Below, one piece after another: positions 1 to 12,500 of a stretch of DNA of 64,000 nucleotides. The position numbers were made by a program, and so were the translations under genes. Position 1 is the first letter of the stretch; each line of letters begins with the position of its first letter. The DNA is from Prostheceraeus crozeri. Lineage: Eukaryota; Platyhelminthes; Polycladida; Euryleptidae. The stretch covers positions 421,934 to 485,933 of the forward strand of contig CAJQUW010007774.1 of NCBI GenBank assembly GCA_907163375.1, written 5' to 3'. Below the pieces are notes generated by a model. That model was not told the DNA's origin. It ran no database searches and saw nothing but the letters and a program-made list of their open reading frames with translations.

Positions 1-2879
1 CCCATCAGAAACCTATTCGCACGCCTCTTGAAAGTATCAAGATTGTATTGGTCAGGGAAAGTGGTCTGGGGAAGCTGATTCCAAAGCTGTGCCGTGCGAA
101 CAAAAAAGCTTTTCGAGCGACTCACAGTACGTGCGCGTTCTGAGCTCACATTATAGCATGTGAGTGCATTAGCTCTGCGTGTGCTTCTGGAGAAGATCTT
201 AGGTTTGGGTACGCACTCATTTACTGCAGAGCTGCTTCTACCGAAATAGTACCTGTAGAAGAGACTGAGTGAAGCAACATCCCGTCTGACGGAGAGCGGC
301 TGCAACTTGCTAGCAAGTTTTTCACCCATGAGATTCTTGACACGTTTCTCAACCCGTTCAAGGAGGTTAAGATGCGTTTGTGGGGCGCCTGCCCGCAGAT
401 GACAACAGTACTCCATCAGAGGACGAATAGTGGACTTGTAAAGATAGCAGACAGTCTGTGGTGGAAGATAGCTGCTGGCACGATAGAGACTACCAATGCG
501 TTGAGCTGCCTGCTTGCTAATGGATTGGATGTATGGTTTCCATGACAAGTCTTTCGTAACCGCCAATCCAAGGAAGGAGATGGAATCTTGTTCTCTGATC
601 CTATTATCTGACATTTTAATGCTATGATCATCATCTCCTTTAAGTCGTGAGTGCAGAATACTCTGAGTTTTTGAAGGATTGAAGGAAACAAGCCAATTGG
701 CGCCCCATTCAGAGACCCTGCGTAAGTCTTCATTAAGAACGTCGCATAACTGCTGACGTTGCTGAGTGTTTTTAGCGAGTCGCTCATTGGAATTGAAGAG
801 TGTTGTGTCATCTGCATACATCACCAATTTACTCACAAGGCAGTCTGGGAGGTCGTTGATGTACAACAGAGAAAGAGTGGGTCCCAAAATTGACCCTTGA
901 GGAACTCCTGCATTGACAAACTTGGTGGAAGACTTTTGGCCATCTAAGACGACAGATATCTGCCGGTCACTAAGGAAAGAAGCAAGAAGTTTGTGGAGTT
1001 GATTAGCAACTCCATAGGACTTTAGCTTCATAAGGAGTCCCTGATGCCAGACTTTATCGAATGCCTTGGAAATATCCAAGGCAACTAATCTCGTCTCACC
1101 TTGTCTGTCAAGGACACGACTCACATGTTCAGTGACATATGAAAGAGGATCTGCAGTTGATCGAGAGTGCCTGAAGCCATACTGTTCTTCTGATAGAAGG
1201 TTCTGAGTTTCAAGGAAGTTAACAATGTGTTGGTTAATCACTGCTTCAAAAATCTTGCCAGCAATTGGAAGCAGGCTGATAGGACGGTAACTAGATGGAA
1301 GAGATGAGTCAGAACCTTTCTTTGGAACTGGAACCACGGAAGCTACTTTCCAACAAGAGGGAAACTCACCGGTGGATACACATCTACTGAACAGTTTAGA
1401 TAAAAGTGGAGAAAGCTCAGGTGAGAGATGCTTGAAGACCGAAACCGGGATGCCATCTGGTCCACTAGACTTAGAGCTATCGAGACCGGCGATGATCTTT
1501 TTGACGTTTCGGACTGTGACTGAAGGAGGACTAACTGTCTCATCAGTGCGCGTGGGAATTGGAGGTGGAATTCTACCTCCATCGTCTAATGACGAATTCT
1601 TCGCAAACTCCTTGCAAAGAAGCTCGGCTTTGTCTGCTGAGGTTGTCGCCATAGAAGTACTGACTTCGGCATGACGGAGTGCTGGGATGGAGGATTTGTT
1701 CCTATTGGTGACACTGTTGTAAATCCTCCAGAAGTCCTTGGAGCCAAGCTTTTGGGTAGCAATGGATTTCCGTACATACAAAGCGTAACGGCTTTTGGCC
1801 TGATGTATGGTTTCCTTGCAATGTCTACGTGCGGTTTTGTACAATTCAAGATTGCCAGCGCTACTGTCACGCTTATACTTATGGAAAAAGTGGTTACGCT
1901 GGCAACTTGCAGCTGCACATTCTGGTGTAAACCAAGGTTGTGAGTGGGGCTTCATTTGGAAAGTACGGTGAGGAATGTAGGCCAACATCCCTATCTGAAG
2001 CCACTCTGTCAGTTCTTGCGCCGACTTGTGGACGTTCTCGCTCAGAATCAAATTCTGAGCTTGAACTTGACTAAGAAAAGTGCGGAAGCCACACCAGTCT
2101 GCTTTGGAGAATTGATAAACTGTTCTATGGAAGGGTGCAGACGGTGTGGAGCAAATTTGTTTGCCAGAAACTGTGATAACACAGTGATCAGACGTACCGA
2201 GGGGAGAAGTAACCTTGTGTGAAAAACAAGTTGGATTTGAGGTGAGAAACAGATCAAGGAGATATCCAGTATCCCCAGGTCGGTCAGGCACTCTGGTAGG
2301 ACAAGTGACAATTTGACTAAGGTTGTGAGAGACAGCGAAATCCTCGGCTGCCTGACCGGAGAGATCGGTGGTGCGTGAGTGCACAAGCCAGTCAACATTG
2401 TGCACGTTGAAGTCACCAAAAACGGCAACTCCAGCGCTGGGGTGCTCTTGTAGAAGAGAATCGATCTTGTCAGAAAGAACATTGAAAATATCCGCATTAG
2501 TTGATGGAGAGCGGTATAGGAAAAATAGAAGAAAAGTGGTCTTCTGCAGCGGCGCAATGAAGGCAAGATACTCATGCCTTGGATCCTCGGAGCTACGAAG
2601 CCTTCTCAAGGGAAGGCTTGTCTTGGCATAGACTCCAAGACCATGACAAGGTGCTTTATCCATCCGGTGAAATATGTATCCATCAGGAGTAACGTCGCTT
2701 GATGACACACTGGGATCTAACCTGGTTTCCGACAGGGCTAGAAGATCTGGTGACTTACCTTGCAGGAAGATGTTGATGTCGTCGTAATTGGACCTCAGTC
2801 CTCTTACGTTGCTGAAGCTGATCCTGAGAGGGGTTTTGAGCTTGACGGCTTGACTACGTTTCTTGTGTGTCTTTCTCAT
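1..2879 (-). CDS. LINE (non-LTR retrotransposon) endonuclease/reverse transcriptase ORF, 3' end beyond window
   Basis: Read from the ATG at 2879 down to base 1, the minus strand appears open for 959 codons and exits the window without a stop. An N-terminal APE-type endonuclease is visible: SNVRGL near residue 20, GDFN at about 155-158 and SDH at 230-232. The reverse transcriptase follows, with YRPISLLP, ALDISKAFDKVWH, GVPQGSILGP and the catalytic YADD at 688-691. I checked that GDFN, SDH, YADD and the last codons (NRFLM) all lie in the frame of this ATG, so any indels would have to cancel out; I did not check every codon for stops. The protein directs target-primed reverse transcription of the element. 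The domain order and motif style fit the Jockey/CR1 group, but the clade is inferred. An ORF1 is not apparent upstream. The element lies head to head with the SAP30BP-type gene, its 5' end only a few hundred bases from that gene's first coding exon. Confidence 0.9.
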   Translation of the reverse strand, partial: MRKTHKKRSQAVKLKTPLRISFSNVRGLRSNYDDINIFLQGKSPDLLALSETRLDPSVSSSDVTPDGYIFHRMDKAPCHGLGVYAKTSLPLRRLRSSEDPRHEYLAFIAPLQKTTFLLFFLYRSPSTNADIFNVLSDKIDSLLQEHPSAGVAVFGDFNVHNVDWLVHSRTTDLSGQAAEDFAVSHNLSQIVTCPTRVPDRPGDTGYLLDLFLTSNPTCFSHKVTSPLGTSDHCVITVSGKQICSTPSAPFHRTVYQFSKADWCGFRTFLSQVQAQNLILSENVHKSAQELTEWLQIGMLAYIPHRTFQMKPHSQPWFTPECAAASCQRNHFFHKYKRDSSAGNLELYKTARRHCKETIHQAKSRYALYVRKSIATQKLGSKDFWRIYNSVTNRNKSSIPALRHAEVSTSMATTSADKAELLCKEFAKNSSLDDGGRIPPPIPTRTDETVSPPSVTVRNVKKIIAGLDSSKSSGPDGIPVSVFKHLSPELSPLLSKLFSRCVSTGEFPSCWKVASVVPVPKKGSDSSLPSSYRPISLLPIAGKIFEAVINQHIVNFLETQNLLSEEQYGFRHSRSTADPLSYVTEHVSRVLDRQGETRLVALDISKAFDKVWHQGLLMKLKSYGVANQLHKLLASFLSDRQISVVLDGQKSSTKFVNAGVPQGSILGPTLSLLYINDLPDCLVSKLVMYADDTTLFNSNERLAKNTQQRQQLCDVLNEDLRRVSEWGANWLVSFNPSKTQSILHSRLKGDDDHSIKMSDNRIREQDSISFLGLAVTKDLSWKPYIQSISKQAAQRIGSLYRASSYLPPQTVCYLYKSTIRPLMEYCCHLRAGAPQTHLNLLERVEKRVKNLMGEKLASKLQPLSVRRDVASLSLFYRYYFGRSSSAVNECVPKPKIFSRSTRRANALTCYNVSSERARTVSRSKSFFVRTAQLWNQLPQTTFPDQYNLDTFKRRANRFLM

Positions 2880-2984
2880 TTTCAAAAAAATAATTAATCA
2901 ATTCATAACGATCGGTGGCCTCTAATCTTCATATCTTTTATGGTCTTAGTGATGATCGAGCTCTGTCTATCTTACAGTACTCGT

Positions 2985-2999
2985 GTTGCCGCCATGTTG
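2985..2999 (-). promoter_or_regulatory. YY1-like motif, candidate promoter of the SAP30BP-type gene
   Basis: The minus strand reads CAACATGGCGGCAAC, a good match to the YY1 consensus (ATGGCGGC core), which is common near start sites of housekeeping genes. It lies about 235 nt upstream of the first coding exon and just outside the LINE 5' end. If it marks the promoter, the pre-mRNA would begin near 3000 and carry a short outron or leader intron up to 3230. The motif is short, so this is suggestive only. Confidence 0.3.
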
Positions 3000-3208
3000 A
3001 TGTTCAATCAGGCCAAGGCGCAATTTTTTGACTTAAGCATCATTTGTCTTTTGTTGCCGCTTTGTTTGTCCGTTCTCCTATCAGACTTATTATTACTATT
3101 CCTATTCAAGTATCCGATCCGTTGATCTCGCTTATAATTCTTGCCTTCGATATCGGCGTTAAAGAATCATAGTAATGACTTTCTCCTGCATTTAGATTCA
3201 AGATAATT

Positions 3209-3230
3209 TCCATCTTGTTTTTTTTCACAG
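3209..3230 (+). promoter_or_regulatory. Splice acceptor 3 nt before the SAP30BP-type ATG (candidate trans-splice site)
   Basis: A pyrimidine-rich tract ends in TTTTTCACAG at 3230 and is followed by AGA and then the ATG at 3234. A 3-nt 5' leader is too short for a normal mRNA, so this is either a spliced-leader trans-splice site or the end of a 5'-UTR intron. The same arrangement recurs at both LACT genes. Confidence 0.6.
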
Positions 3231-3233
3231 AGA

Positions 3234-3573
3234 ATGACAGACGCTGGTCCACCAGGCCTCGTAACGTATGACGATGAAGATGATATGACAGATGACGATG
3301 AAGTAAAAAATGAAGACAGTTCTAAAGGTAACGAAGCAGATCCCGTAGTTACCGAATTAGCAGCCGAAGATATCGCTGCTGCAAAAGAAATGACAGCAGA
3401 GCTGACAAAGACAGCGTCCCATCCAACTCTTAATGGAATAGAAACGTCTAGTATTGATCAAATTTCTGACGATGACGATGATGTCCAATCTCATGCAAAT
3501 AGTCCTGTTGTTGAGCAGGCTCATCCGAGCAAGACATCTACAAAGCCACCAAAAAAGAAGGCTAAAGTGGAGG
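3234..3573 (+). CDS. SAP30BP: SAP30BP-type gene, coding exon 1
   Basis: Encodes residues 1-113 plus one base. It starts MTDAGPPG, is rich in Asp/Glu/Ser, and ends in a lysine cluster (KPPKKKAKVE) that could serve as a nuclear localisation signal. The donor is G|GTGAGT at 3574. Reading past the donor gives a short non-conserved extension, so splicing is preferred. Confidence 0.85.
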
Positions 3574-6500
3574 GTGAGTATTACATCTATCTACGACTTG
3601 TTCGTAATCAATACAAGTACCCAATCTCAAACAGAATATTATTTTGCAAGATGAGAGAAGTCCTTGTTTAACGTTCTTCTTTATTTTTGCAATACGTGCG
3701 AGGCCGCTACAGGCGACCATTGTCAGGCAAGTGAATGATGAAAGACTGAATGAGCCTCCAAAAACTTGGAGGCCAATGACTTCAGCACGGAGGAGTGTAG
3801 CCGATTCTGGATATCACGTGAATCGGAGAGAACTGGTGGTGAGGAGATGCTAGATTTCAGAGGCTTAATATCTTACGTCCGGAGTGTTTCAGAGTGGATC
3901 CGCGATGTACTCAAGCAGGTTGGTGTAAATGTCTGAATGAAACCCATTAACACTGTGAGGAACTTCCTTGTGAAGAAGCGTTCTACTCCTGCGAAAGACT
4001 TTAGCGTGGTGTATCGTCTCCCCTGTGCGGATCCTCAGTGTTGGTGGTCTTATATTGGAGAATCAGGTCGTTCATTGCCTGAGAGAAAAAATGAACATAT
4101 CAGAGCAGTCAGAGATGCTGACGTCACACACTCGGAAGTCGCTCGACATGTGATTGAAAGTGACCACAGAGTAGCCTTTGAGAGGATGGAGTTAGTGGAC
4201 AAGGAACCGGTATGGAAGAGATGAGTGATAAAGAAACATTTTGGACTCAGAGGTGTGCATCGGCGAATCGAGTAAAGTTTTCCTGAAGCAGTAGCAGAAA
4301 TTTTTGACTTTATACTTTTCCCTTGTATTTTTTGACATTTTATTACTTCTGCTGTCGGTTTGATAGTAGTATTTGTTTTATGTATTTTCTTTTACCGCAT
4401 TGTGTTTTACTCGTATTACGAACAGCTGCGCTATGTTCCGGGTTGAATGTAAGACTATGTGATGACTTGAGCTCATCCAGTCATTCATCATTCACTTGCC
4501 TGGCGATGGTCGCCTGTAGCGGCTGAAAGGCCTTGCACGTTTTGCAAAAATAAAGAAGAGCGTTAAACAAGGACTTCTCCCATCTTGCAAATTAATATGG
4601 CTGGTCCTTTATTCTCTGAAAAAACAGAATATTATGCATGTACGTAAACCAAAAGTAAGTAGCAACCATATTACAGAATTACATGCAAGAGACCAAGAAT
4701 AAGTCATAACTCAACACAATAGTTGTTTGAAAGTTTGCAGCATGAAGTCGGTAGATTATTAGAGTATAGTTCTGCCAGGAGAGAATTAGGATACTGATGG
4801 CTCACTATTAAATTGCGTTCAATTGTTCTATAATGTCATCGATTTTTTGTCAAATTCTTCCAATCTTCTTAGATATCCGTACTTCCACAATCACTCAAAA
4901 TTGGTTTAAATGAAGACCTTAAAATTACATGCTTGTCCAAATTTACTAAATGAAGTTCACCTTGATCTTGGAGGGCAGATAAACTTGGTAGAAATAATTT
5001 TAGATAATTTTGGTAGAATTGTACACGAACTACACACGAACTTATGACGAATATTTCATTGTTTTTGAACATAGAAATTTGATTAGTGAAATCACATAGT
5101 CAATTGTCAATCATAATAATTTCTTTCCTAATCACATTCATTTTGTTTTTATTCAGATTTATGAATGAAGTGGTATCAAATTGCGCAAGCTTATATATTA
5201 GAGTTCAGTTCTTAGAAATATGGCTAAAAGATAGAGAGCAAACTTCTAATATGGAGAGCATACTCATGATTTCATGATCATCTGAAGCTTTTGGTAGGTA
5301 TATTGTATTCACGAGTGAAAAATATAAACTTTGATCAATTGCGTGGCTTCAATCAGCTTCAGTGATTCAGACTAGCTGAGATTTAAAGATTTGGTTTAAA
5401 GTTAGGTTGTCTTTAATCTTAGGTTTAAAGATTATGTTATCCTTTCGTGCAACCTCACCATCGTCATTGCATGAAACGATGAATATTACTGACCGTTGAC
5501 GATCATTTGTTCTATCAGATTCCAACTACTCATCTTTCTACTCAAATTAGAAAATAGTATCAAATGATTAAATTATCCAGTGCACTCTTCGTGGGAAATA
5601 ATGGTCGGCCTTCTTTTTTGAATTATAATACTTTCAAGAAATCAGAGATTGATGGGATATTTGTGATGTCCAATCACAATGTACCTTCCTAGATTTTTCT
5701 ATCTATCTCTTTGACTTTTAAACATTTTTGTATTTTGCTATGATAATATGTCCAACCACTTACACTTTTGACAAGGCCGGTAGTGGCGAAAGCTTAAGAG
5801 GAGAGAAAATAGAATTTTTAGTAAAACAGCAGCAAGGCTTATTTCTTTGATTAAAAAACTATATAATGCTGCTTAGATCAAACGAACACCTTTTTACATT
5901 TTACTTCAGAAATTGCTTGAGTATTCCAAGCTTACACAGTTTTCGAGTGATATTTTCTAGCGCCTCAAACAAGCTGTCACATCAATTTTACCTTACCGTC
6001 ATTCATGTGTGCTCATTGTAGGTACGGTATTTATAATTAACTATTACTGGTAAAACAGCGAAATTTATTGTTGGAAAATAAATTCGTTATCTTAAGTCTC
6101 CACTTTGATTTTAGTTGAGAACGTAAATGAGTCATGTGGTTAAATATATTCCTCTTTCTTACATTGAAATTGCTGTAGTTTAAAACTAACGTAAATTCGA
6201 CAATTATAGTTAGGGTTGAAAAAAATGTTTTTTTTTATCCATCATATTTTAAATATGTTTTTTATGTGTTTGTTTCTTTATATATTTGACGAGGATTGCG
6301 GTAGTACTGAATGTGAATATAATAAATATCTTCCTTAATAGATTTGGTGAATTAAAGGAATGCATAATATAATACTTATAAGCCAAAAGGGCCTCTTTAA
6401 TTTGGGAAGCTTTTAGCTAGAATGCTTAATAATAGCATTTTAAGTTTGATTGTCACTGAAAGGGGCATTTTATTATTTATTACCATCATTCTTATGCTTA

Positions 6501-9500
6501 TCATTTTTGTTTTCTATTCATTTTAACACACGGGTTCTTTTTGATAGGTTCTTTCTTTTTAATACACATATATTCTTCAACCTTTGAAGTAATAAATAAT
6601 TTAGCCAGATACGGCTAAATAAAAGAAAATCAAACAGAAATAAATACTATATTATTATAGAGATGGTGATAGAAGACGCGAAGAGACGATTGAAAAATAT
6701 ATTGCAAAAGAAAACAAAGGCTGACATAACAGCCATATTGAATGGATACAAATTACAGCAAAAACTCATTCAGCACACTAAACATCATAAAAAACCACAC
6801 AGCGTCACTTTCATCAGCGGAATTAAGTAAGAAGTAATCATTTGAAAAAATATCTTTTTGAAGTCTGCTGTTACATGGAATCTTCATCAGTTTAGTAACC
6901 TTGTTATGTTAATGCTGATGAGAATCAGCAATAGCACCACAATTCCGCCTAAATTCTGCAACGGTGGATTCGAATTCGATTATCGCTGTAGCTGTACCAC
7001 ATGTACTAACTGTGTATCGGCAATCTACACTCGTACACCCTACAAAAGATTTACTGACATTTCGTACGCATTTATACATGCACAGAAGGGATGCATCGTC
7101 TTGAGAATTGTGGATTGTGTATCGAAGAAAGAAAAAACGGCTTTTACTGGTAAAAACAGTACAAACAATTCTTAAAAAACACATTTAGAACATTGCTTTT
7201 AACCATATTTAAAATATATGAATATCATATTTTAAATATTGCAACCCTAATTATGAGTAACACTGAGTGGTCGTAACACTCAAATTTTGTTGCACAGGAT
7301 TTACGTTAATCAGCTGAAAATAATCAACCGCTTTCATCCCTGATCATGTACTACTTAACTGACAGGTCGTTTCAATACCTAAAATACTCGGAAGGATGTT
7401 CATACAAACTTAGAAACTCGCACAGTACACACGTATTCTTCAGATTCAGGTCTTGACGATGTAATTATCTTAACATGCAGTTTAGGTGCGCAGTAAGTTG
7501 GGCTACTTGGACGTGACAATCTCATTACGGTATTGAATGCTCCGTCCCAACTCTAGCCTTTACTTAAGCTTATTATCTTAATTAAAGCATATCTGACTAC
7601 ACGAAGTGCTTCAAAAGCATGCATTTCATACTGAGTGAGATCTTCTATCAGGATTTGTTCACTTTTTGCCATTGGTTCATAGACATAAAAAAGTTCGCAT
7701 GATGATTATTTCCATCTAAATTTCTGATTAATCAGGTGGAATGTTTTGAAAGTTTCCATCCGCGGCCACTTATTGCACAAAAAGCACACAGACTAATAGA
7801 ATAATAACAGGTTTTATATATGCATGTATTTCTGCTTCCAGCCACTCTGAGTTTGGTGTCATATGGGTACGGGGAGGACGATGACGATGATGAGGTGGAA
7901 GATAATGGCAGTGATAACGATGATGATGGAGATGATGATGGGTCAGATATGGAAGTCTCTAGCGGTGCTGCCGTGTCGCGAACTGCCGGAGGAGGAAGCC
8001 ATGACAATTCTGGGGGTCAGAGTCCTCGAAGACAGAGTCCCAGAGATGCTGCAGCAAGTACTGAAGAGGATGACGAGTTCATGGATGCAGCTATTGCAAC
8101 TGCTAATCGCAGTTCTCTTGATCAAGACGTGGCCTCATCGTTATCTCGCAGCGTCAGAGACCTTGCTCCGAATGAAATCAGGATCCCCCCAGCTCCGACG
8201 GGTCGATGCTCAGCAGCTTTGTTAAATAAGGTGATGGATGCCAAGGAAAAGATGCGTCAGGATCCGAATTATGATATCAATCTTGCAATCCAGAGCAATA
8301 AGGGATTTAGAAATCCAAGCATTTATGACAAAATTGTGACTTTTCTTGGGATTGATGAAAAAGGAACAAACTATCCACCCGTGAGTTTTTATTCATTTAA
8401 TTAATGTTTAAGCATTTTGCCTTACATTAATCTCTGATGCAACATGACAAAGCCGGATTCGGTTTTTCTAACGACAACCATGGCATACCAGGACGTTTTT
8501 CATGGGTGGTTGAGTAGCTCAGGTGGTTGCGGGCAGCGCTTCGAAAGCGATAAGGAAGAGCAAAAGGATCAGGTTTCGAGTCCGTTGCGGAGGTATTGCT
8601 ACTATCACTGTCATTGTAGATTTGCTAACCTTAGTTTTGTGAGATTGGTATGATGACTGCTCCACTACTACCTCTAGATCGCATCGTTTCTTGGTTTATC
8701 ATTGGATGATAAAAACATAAAGATATGAAAGCAGTTGATGTACGAATCTGGTTGATTTTCCTACTAACCAGGGGTGTGGAAGCGATGGAAGCGATCGTTT
8801 TCATTGGAAGCGGAAGCGAATCCCCGACGATCGCTTCCGCTTCCGAAACTATCATGATACTAATGAGACTGCTGACTTTTGACCTTAAGTCTTGATATGA
8901 GTTACTTGCAAGTATTAGTTGTCATATTTAGTGCTTACCCTATTACACCTAATAACAAATTGGCACCTTTATTACTAAATGTAGTTACTTCTAATTTTCT
9001 CATTATGATGAAAACGGAGGTGTATTATCTCAGAATACTGGCATTTGAATTCAGAAAACCTCAGTATCATTTTAACAATGACAACTTTACACAATGCGGA
9101 TTGGTGTGTCTTGAGGCAATTTCATTGTAGCATTCTCAAACTCTCTTTGTCGTTTGATGTTTTTTTACTGCACGTTGGGAAAATATGACTTTTTTATTTC
9201 ACAATTTCCCAAAGGTCAAATCTTTCAGTAAATTTGAAAAATATTTGACTTTTTGGCAAGTAAAAAAAACGCATACAAGTCAGCTAGGTTTTACGACAGA
9301 AAGTTAGTGGAGACTGCGAAGTGTTAACATCAGAACCTATTTCTCGTAAAAAAGTGGAAAATGAAGACAAAGTGCCTCGAAATAGGGAGGTGTGTAGCCC
9401 ATGTCCGGTCTCCAATAATTGGAAGCGGAAGCGGTTGAGTGGAAGCGGAAGCCAATAAAAATCATTCGCTTCCGTAGCCCTGCTACTAACGATCCCTTAG

Positions 9501-12500
9501 TGCTTAATACTGTAATGAAATTCATTGCGTACTTGTTACGAGGGGCGTACCAAAAGTTCGTGACGTCTGTCTCTCCCATCTATATACGTCTGTTTTGATG
9601 CAAATGCATATATAGATATTATTTTTCATAGTTCTGACAATTGCTATTCATAGGAAAAACATCTTGCTTCCATATATACAAATATTTATTGACATCATTT
9701 AAAACATATCAACTCTCATTTTTCAACATAGTCACCTTCAATTTCAATGCACTTTTTCCATCTCTTCTCAAGTTTCTTTACTCCTCCTTCAAACCACTCC
9801 GGTGGAAATCTGGCGACTGAAGCTTTCAGTGCTCTCTTGATTTCCCTTTCGCCATTAAATCGGACACCCCTGAGTGGCTCCTTCATTGGACCGAAGAGAT
9901 GAAAGTCACTGGGAGCCAAGTCAGGGGAATACGGTGGGTGAGGAAGAAGCTGCCACTTCAGCTGCTTGATTGTCATCGTCGTCTTCGCCGTGTGGACCCA
10001 TGCGTTGTCTTGTAGAAATAGGGGACGTCGCTTTCCAGGTCTCTTCTCTGGAAGAAGCTTGTGTACAATCTGCAAGAGACTACTGTAATACTCGGCGTTG
10101 ATGGTGTGTCCAGGAGGGCAGTAGTCAACATGAATCACACCTTCGCAATCCCAAAAGACTGTCACCTGGAACTTGCCTGCAGAAGGTGCTGTCTTGGCGT
10201 GAACCGGTGGCTGCTCACCTCGCTTTATCCACTGCATACACTGCCTTTTTGTCTCTGGCATGAAATGTGGCAGCGGAGTCTCATCAGCCGTTATGAAACG
10301 TCTCCAGAATTGTTCGCCATAGTCATCCAGGAGACCAAGACAAACAGAGGAATTGGTGACCCGAACGTTCTTCTGCTCAGCAGACAGAAGCCTTGGCACC
10401 CAACGAGCCGAAACTTTGGACAACTCAAGGCGGTCATGAACGATGCGCTGAAGAGTCCCACGCGACAGACCGGACTTCTCCTCCAGTTCATCGAATGTGA
10501 GGCGTCTGTCCGACTGGATCACCCGCCAAACCAGCTCCTCATTTTCGTCATTGGCTTCAATGGATGGACGGACACAGCGCTCATCGTCCTCCAAGGACTT
10601 CCGCCCTTCTGAGAACCGACTAAACCACTTGCTAATGGTTGCTCTTGCTGCAGCATCGTCTCCGAAGGCTGTTTTCAATCGTTCAGCTGATCGGGTTGGT
10701 GCTTCACCTTCCTTGAAAAGAAATAACAGAATGACTCTCCAGTCACGATTTGTGAAGTCCGTCATGCTGGCAGAGGTAAAATTAGTTCAACAGTTATCGG
10801 CTTCAGTTCGTGTCTTTATAGGTTGCCGATCAACTGACTATAACTCACAGGCAATGTACATGATTGATACAACATGACAACAATCAATGATCAAAGAAAG
10901 CTGTCAAACTAAAGCCATAGAAATCAAACGTCACGAACTTTTGGTATGCCCCTCGTATTTGTCACTTCTGTCTTTGTCGTTGGTTATCCCATAGTTGTAA
11001 TTCCATTGCTCATGAGTCCCCATGAACACATCATGATTTCCATACGTTGAAGCTCATGAATTCTTGCATGACTAAGACTAAGTAGACCTACTCGAAACTA
11101 AGTCATCTACAAGCATTTACAATTTTTAATTTCAATTGGTCATGTTTCCATAATGTATCCACTGCAATTTGTATTAAATTATAAATAGCTGAATCTTCAG
11201 ACCTGTGTAAACTATGTTAATTCTGATTAACAATTCATTATGTGGAGATAATTCCTATTATTGGTTATTATTGCTTTGTAGGAATCCTACAATCCATATG
11301 TCTTTGGCAAGGAGTCGTTCTATGATGAATTGGCTAAGGCTCAGAAGAACGAAGTTGAGAAACGGGAAAAGGAGCGTAAAGAAAGAGGAAAGGTTGACTT
11401 TGTTTCTGGGGAATCTATCAAGAAGGAATCTATAACTGCAACAGGTGAAGAAATACACCGAAAATTGAATGCATTTGGTAAATTACAATTAATTAAACAA
11501 ATAATTCCAACCCACGTCAAATTGAATCCACTGATTCCTGAAGCAGAACAAGATTTCCCTTTATAGATAACATATTTACTTGTATGTTTGTCATTTCCAC
11601 CCATAACTCGCATTAACTTGTAAATTGAGTTCGATTTTATCGTCATAAAGCAAACTTTCATCAATAAGTGTCCGTTTTATCACAGTAATTCTGTATCGAG
11701 GGATTTACTTGTCCAGTTATGTAAACTTCATTGATAATGCAACGACGGCAGCATTGACCATTGATGAGGTAATTCTGTCAGTCTTCGATACTATTAGATT
11801 ATCATGATCCTCGATAATCCGATATCTTCTTGTCGAGATACCTTAACCTGCACTGTTCCGTTGAATATGTTAAAGCACTCAAAATGTAAAATAATTCGCT
11901 AAAGCACGCAACTCGCATCTTTGTGAAAGAATATCAAAAAAGCTGTCCGGAGATTCGCTTATCTTCGTCCACGTTGAAAAAATCAGGGATGAAATTTTTC
12001 CGGCTTTTGATATTTTTATAGTTGAATTCCGGTAACCGCTTCAAGTTAATCGTGCGAGTCTATACTTTCTAAAGCAAAGATGCAGAGCAGACATAATGTA
12101 TAAGCCTTCCACACAAATTTGGAATGTTCTGTTTATTAATTTGGTGTTTGCAGGTAGTGTGGAAACGAAATATGGACTTTGAGAGAAACTGAGCTGTCTA
12201 TTCTGAGACTTGCGGAGATGACGATGTTGAGAACTATGTGTGGCAACAAGATTATGGATAAGAGGAACACTGAAGATCTGATAAGCTTGTTGGGTTGAAT
12301 GAGGGTGTTGATAGTAAAAGGGCAAATGGAGTGAGATGGTGTGGCCATGTTTTGAGGGATGAAGGTAGTGCTTCGAGGAGAGCGTTGAATTTTGAAGTTG
12401 TAGTTAAACGGAAGCAAGGACGGACCAAGAAAATGTGGAAGACGCAAGTGGAGGAAGAATACCGTAGGATAGGTCTGTGGAATGCACCGGGAAGATGAAA

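Noticed and set aside
416-2575. Minus- and plus-strand ORFs of 60-175 codons in the first 2.6 kb
   Set aside because: All overlap the long LINE frame in other phases and show no domains of their own.
8505-8600. Functional tRNA gene
   Set aside because: Box A and box B are present but the acceptor and other arms do not pair and the interval is too long; more likely a tRNA-derived SINE.
10061-10612. 183-codon plus-strand ORF
   Set aside because: Antisense shadow of the intact mariner transposase.
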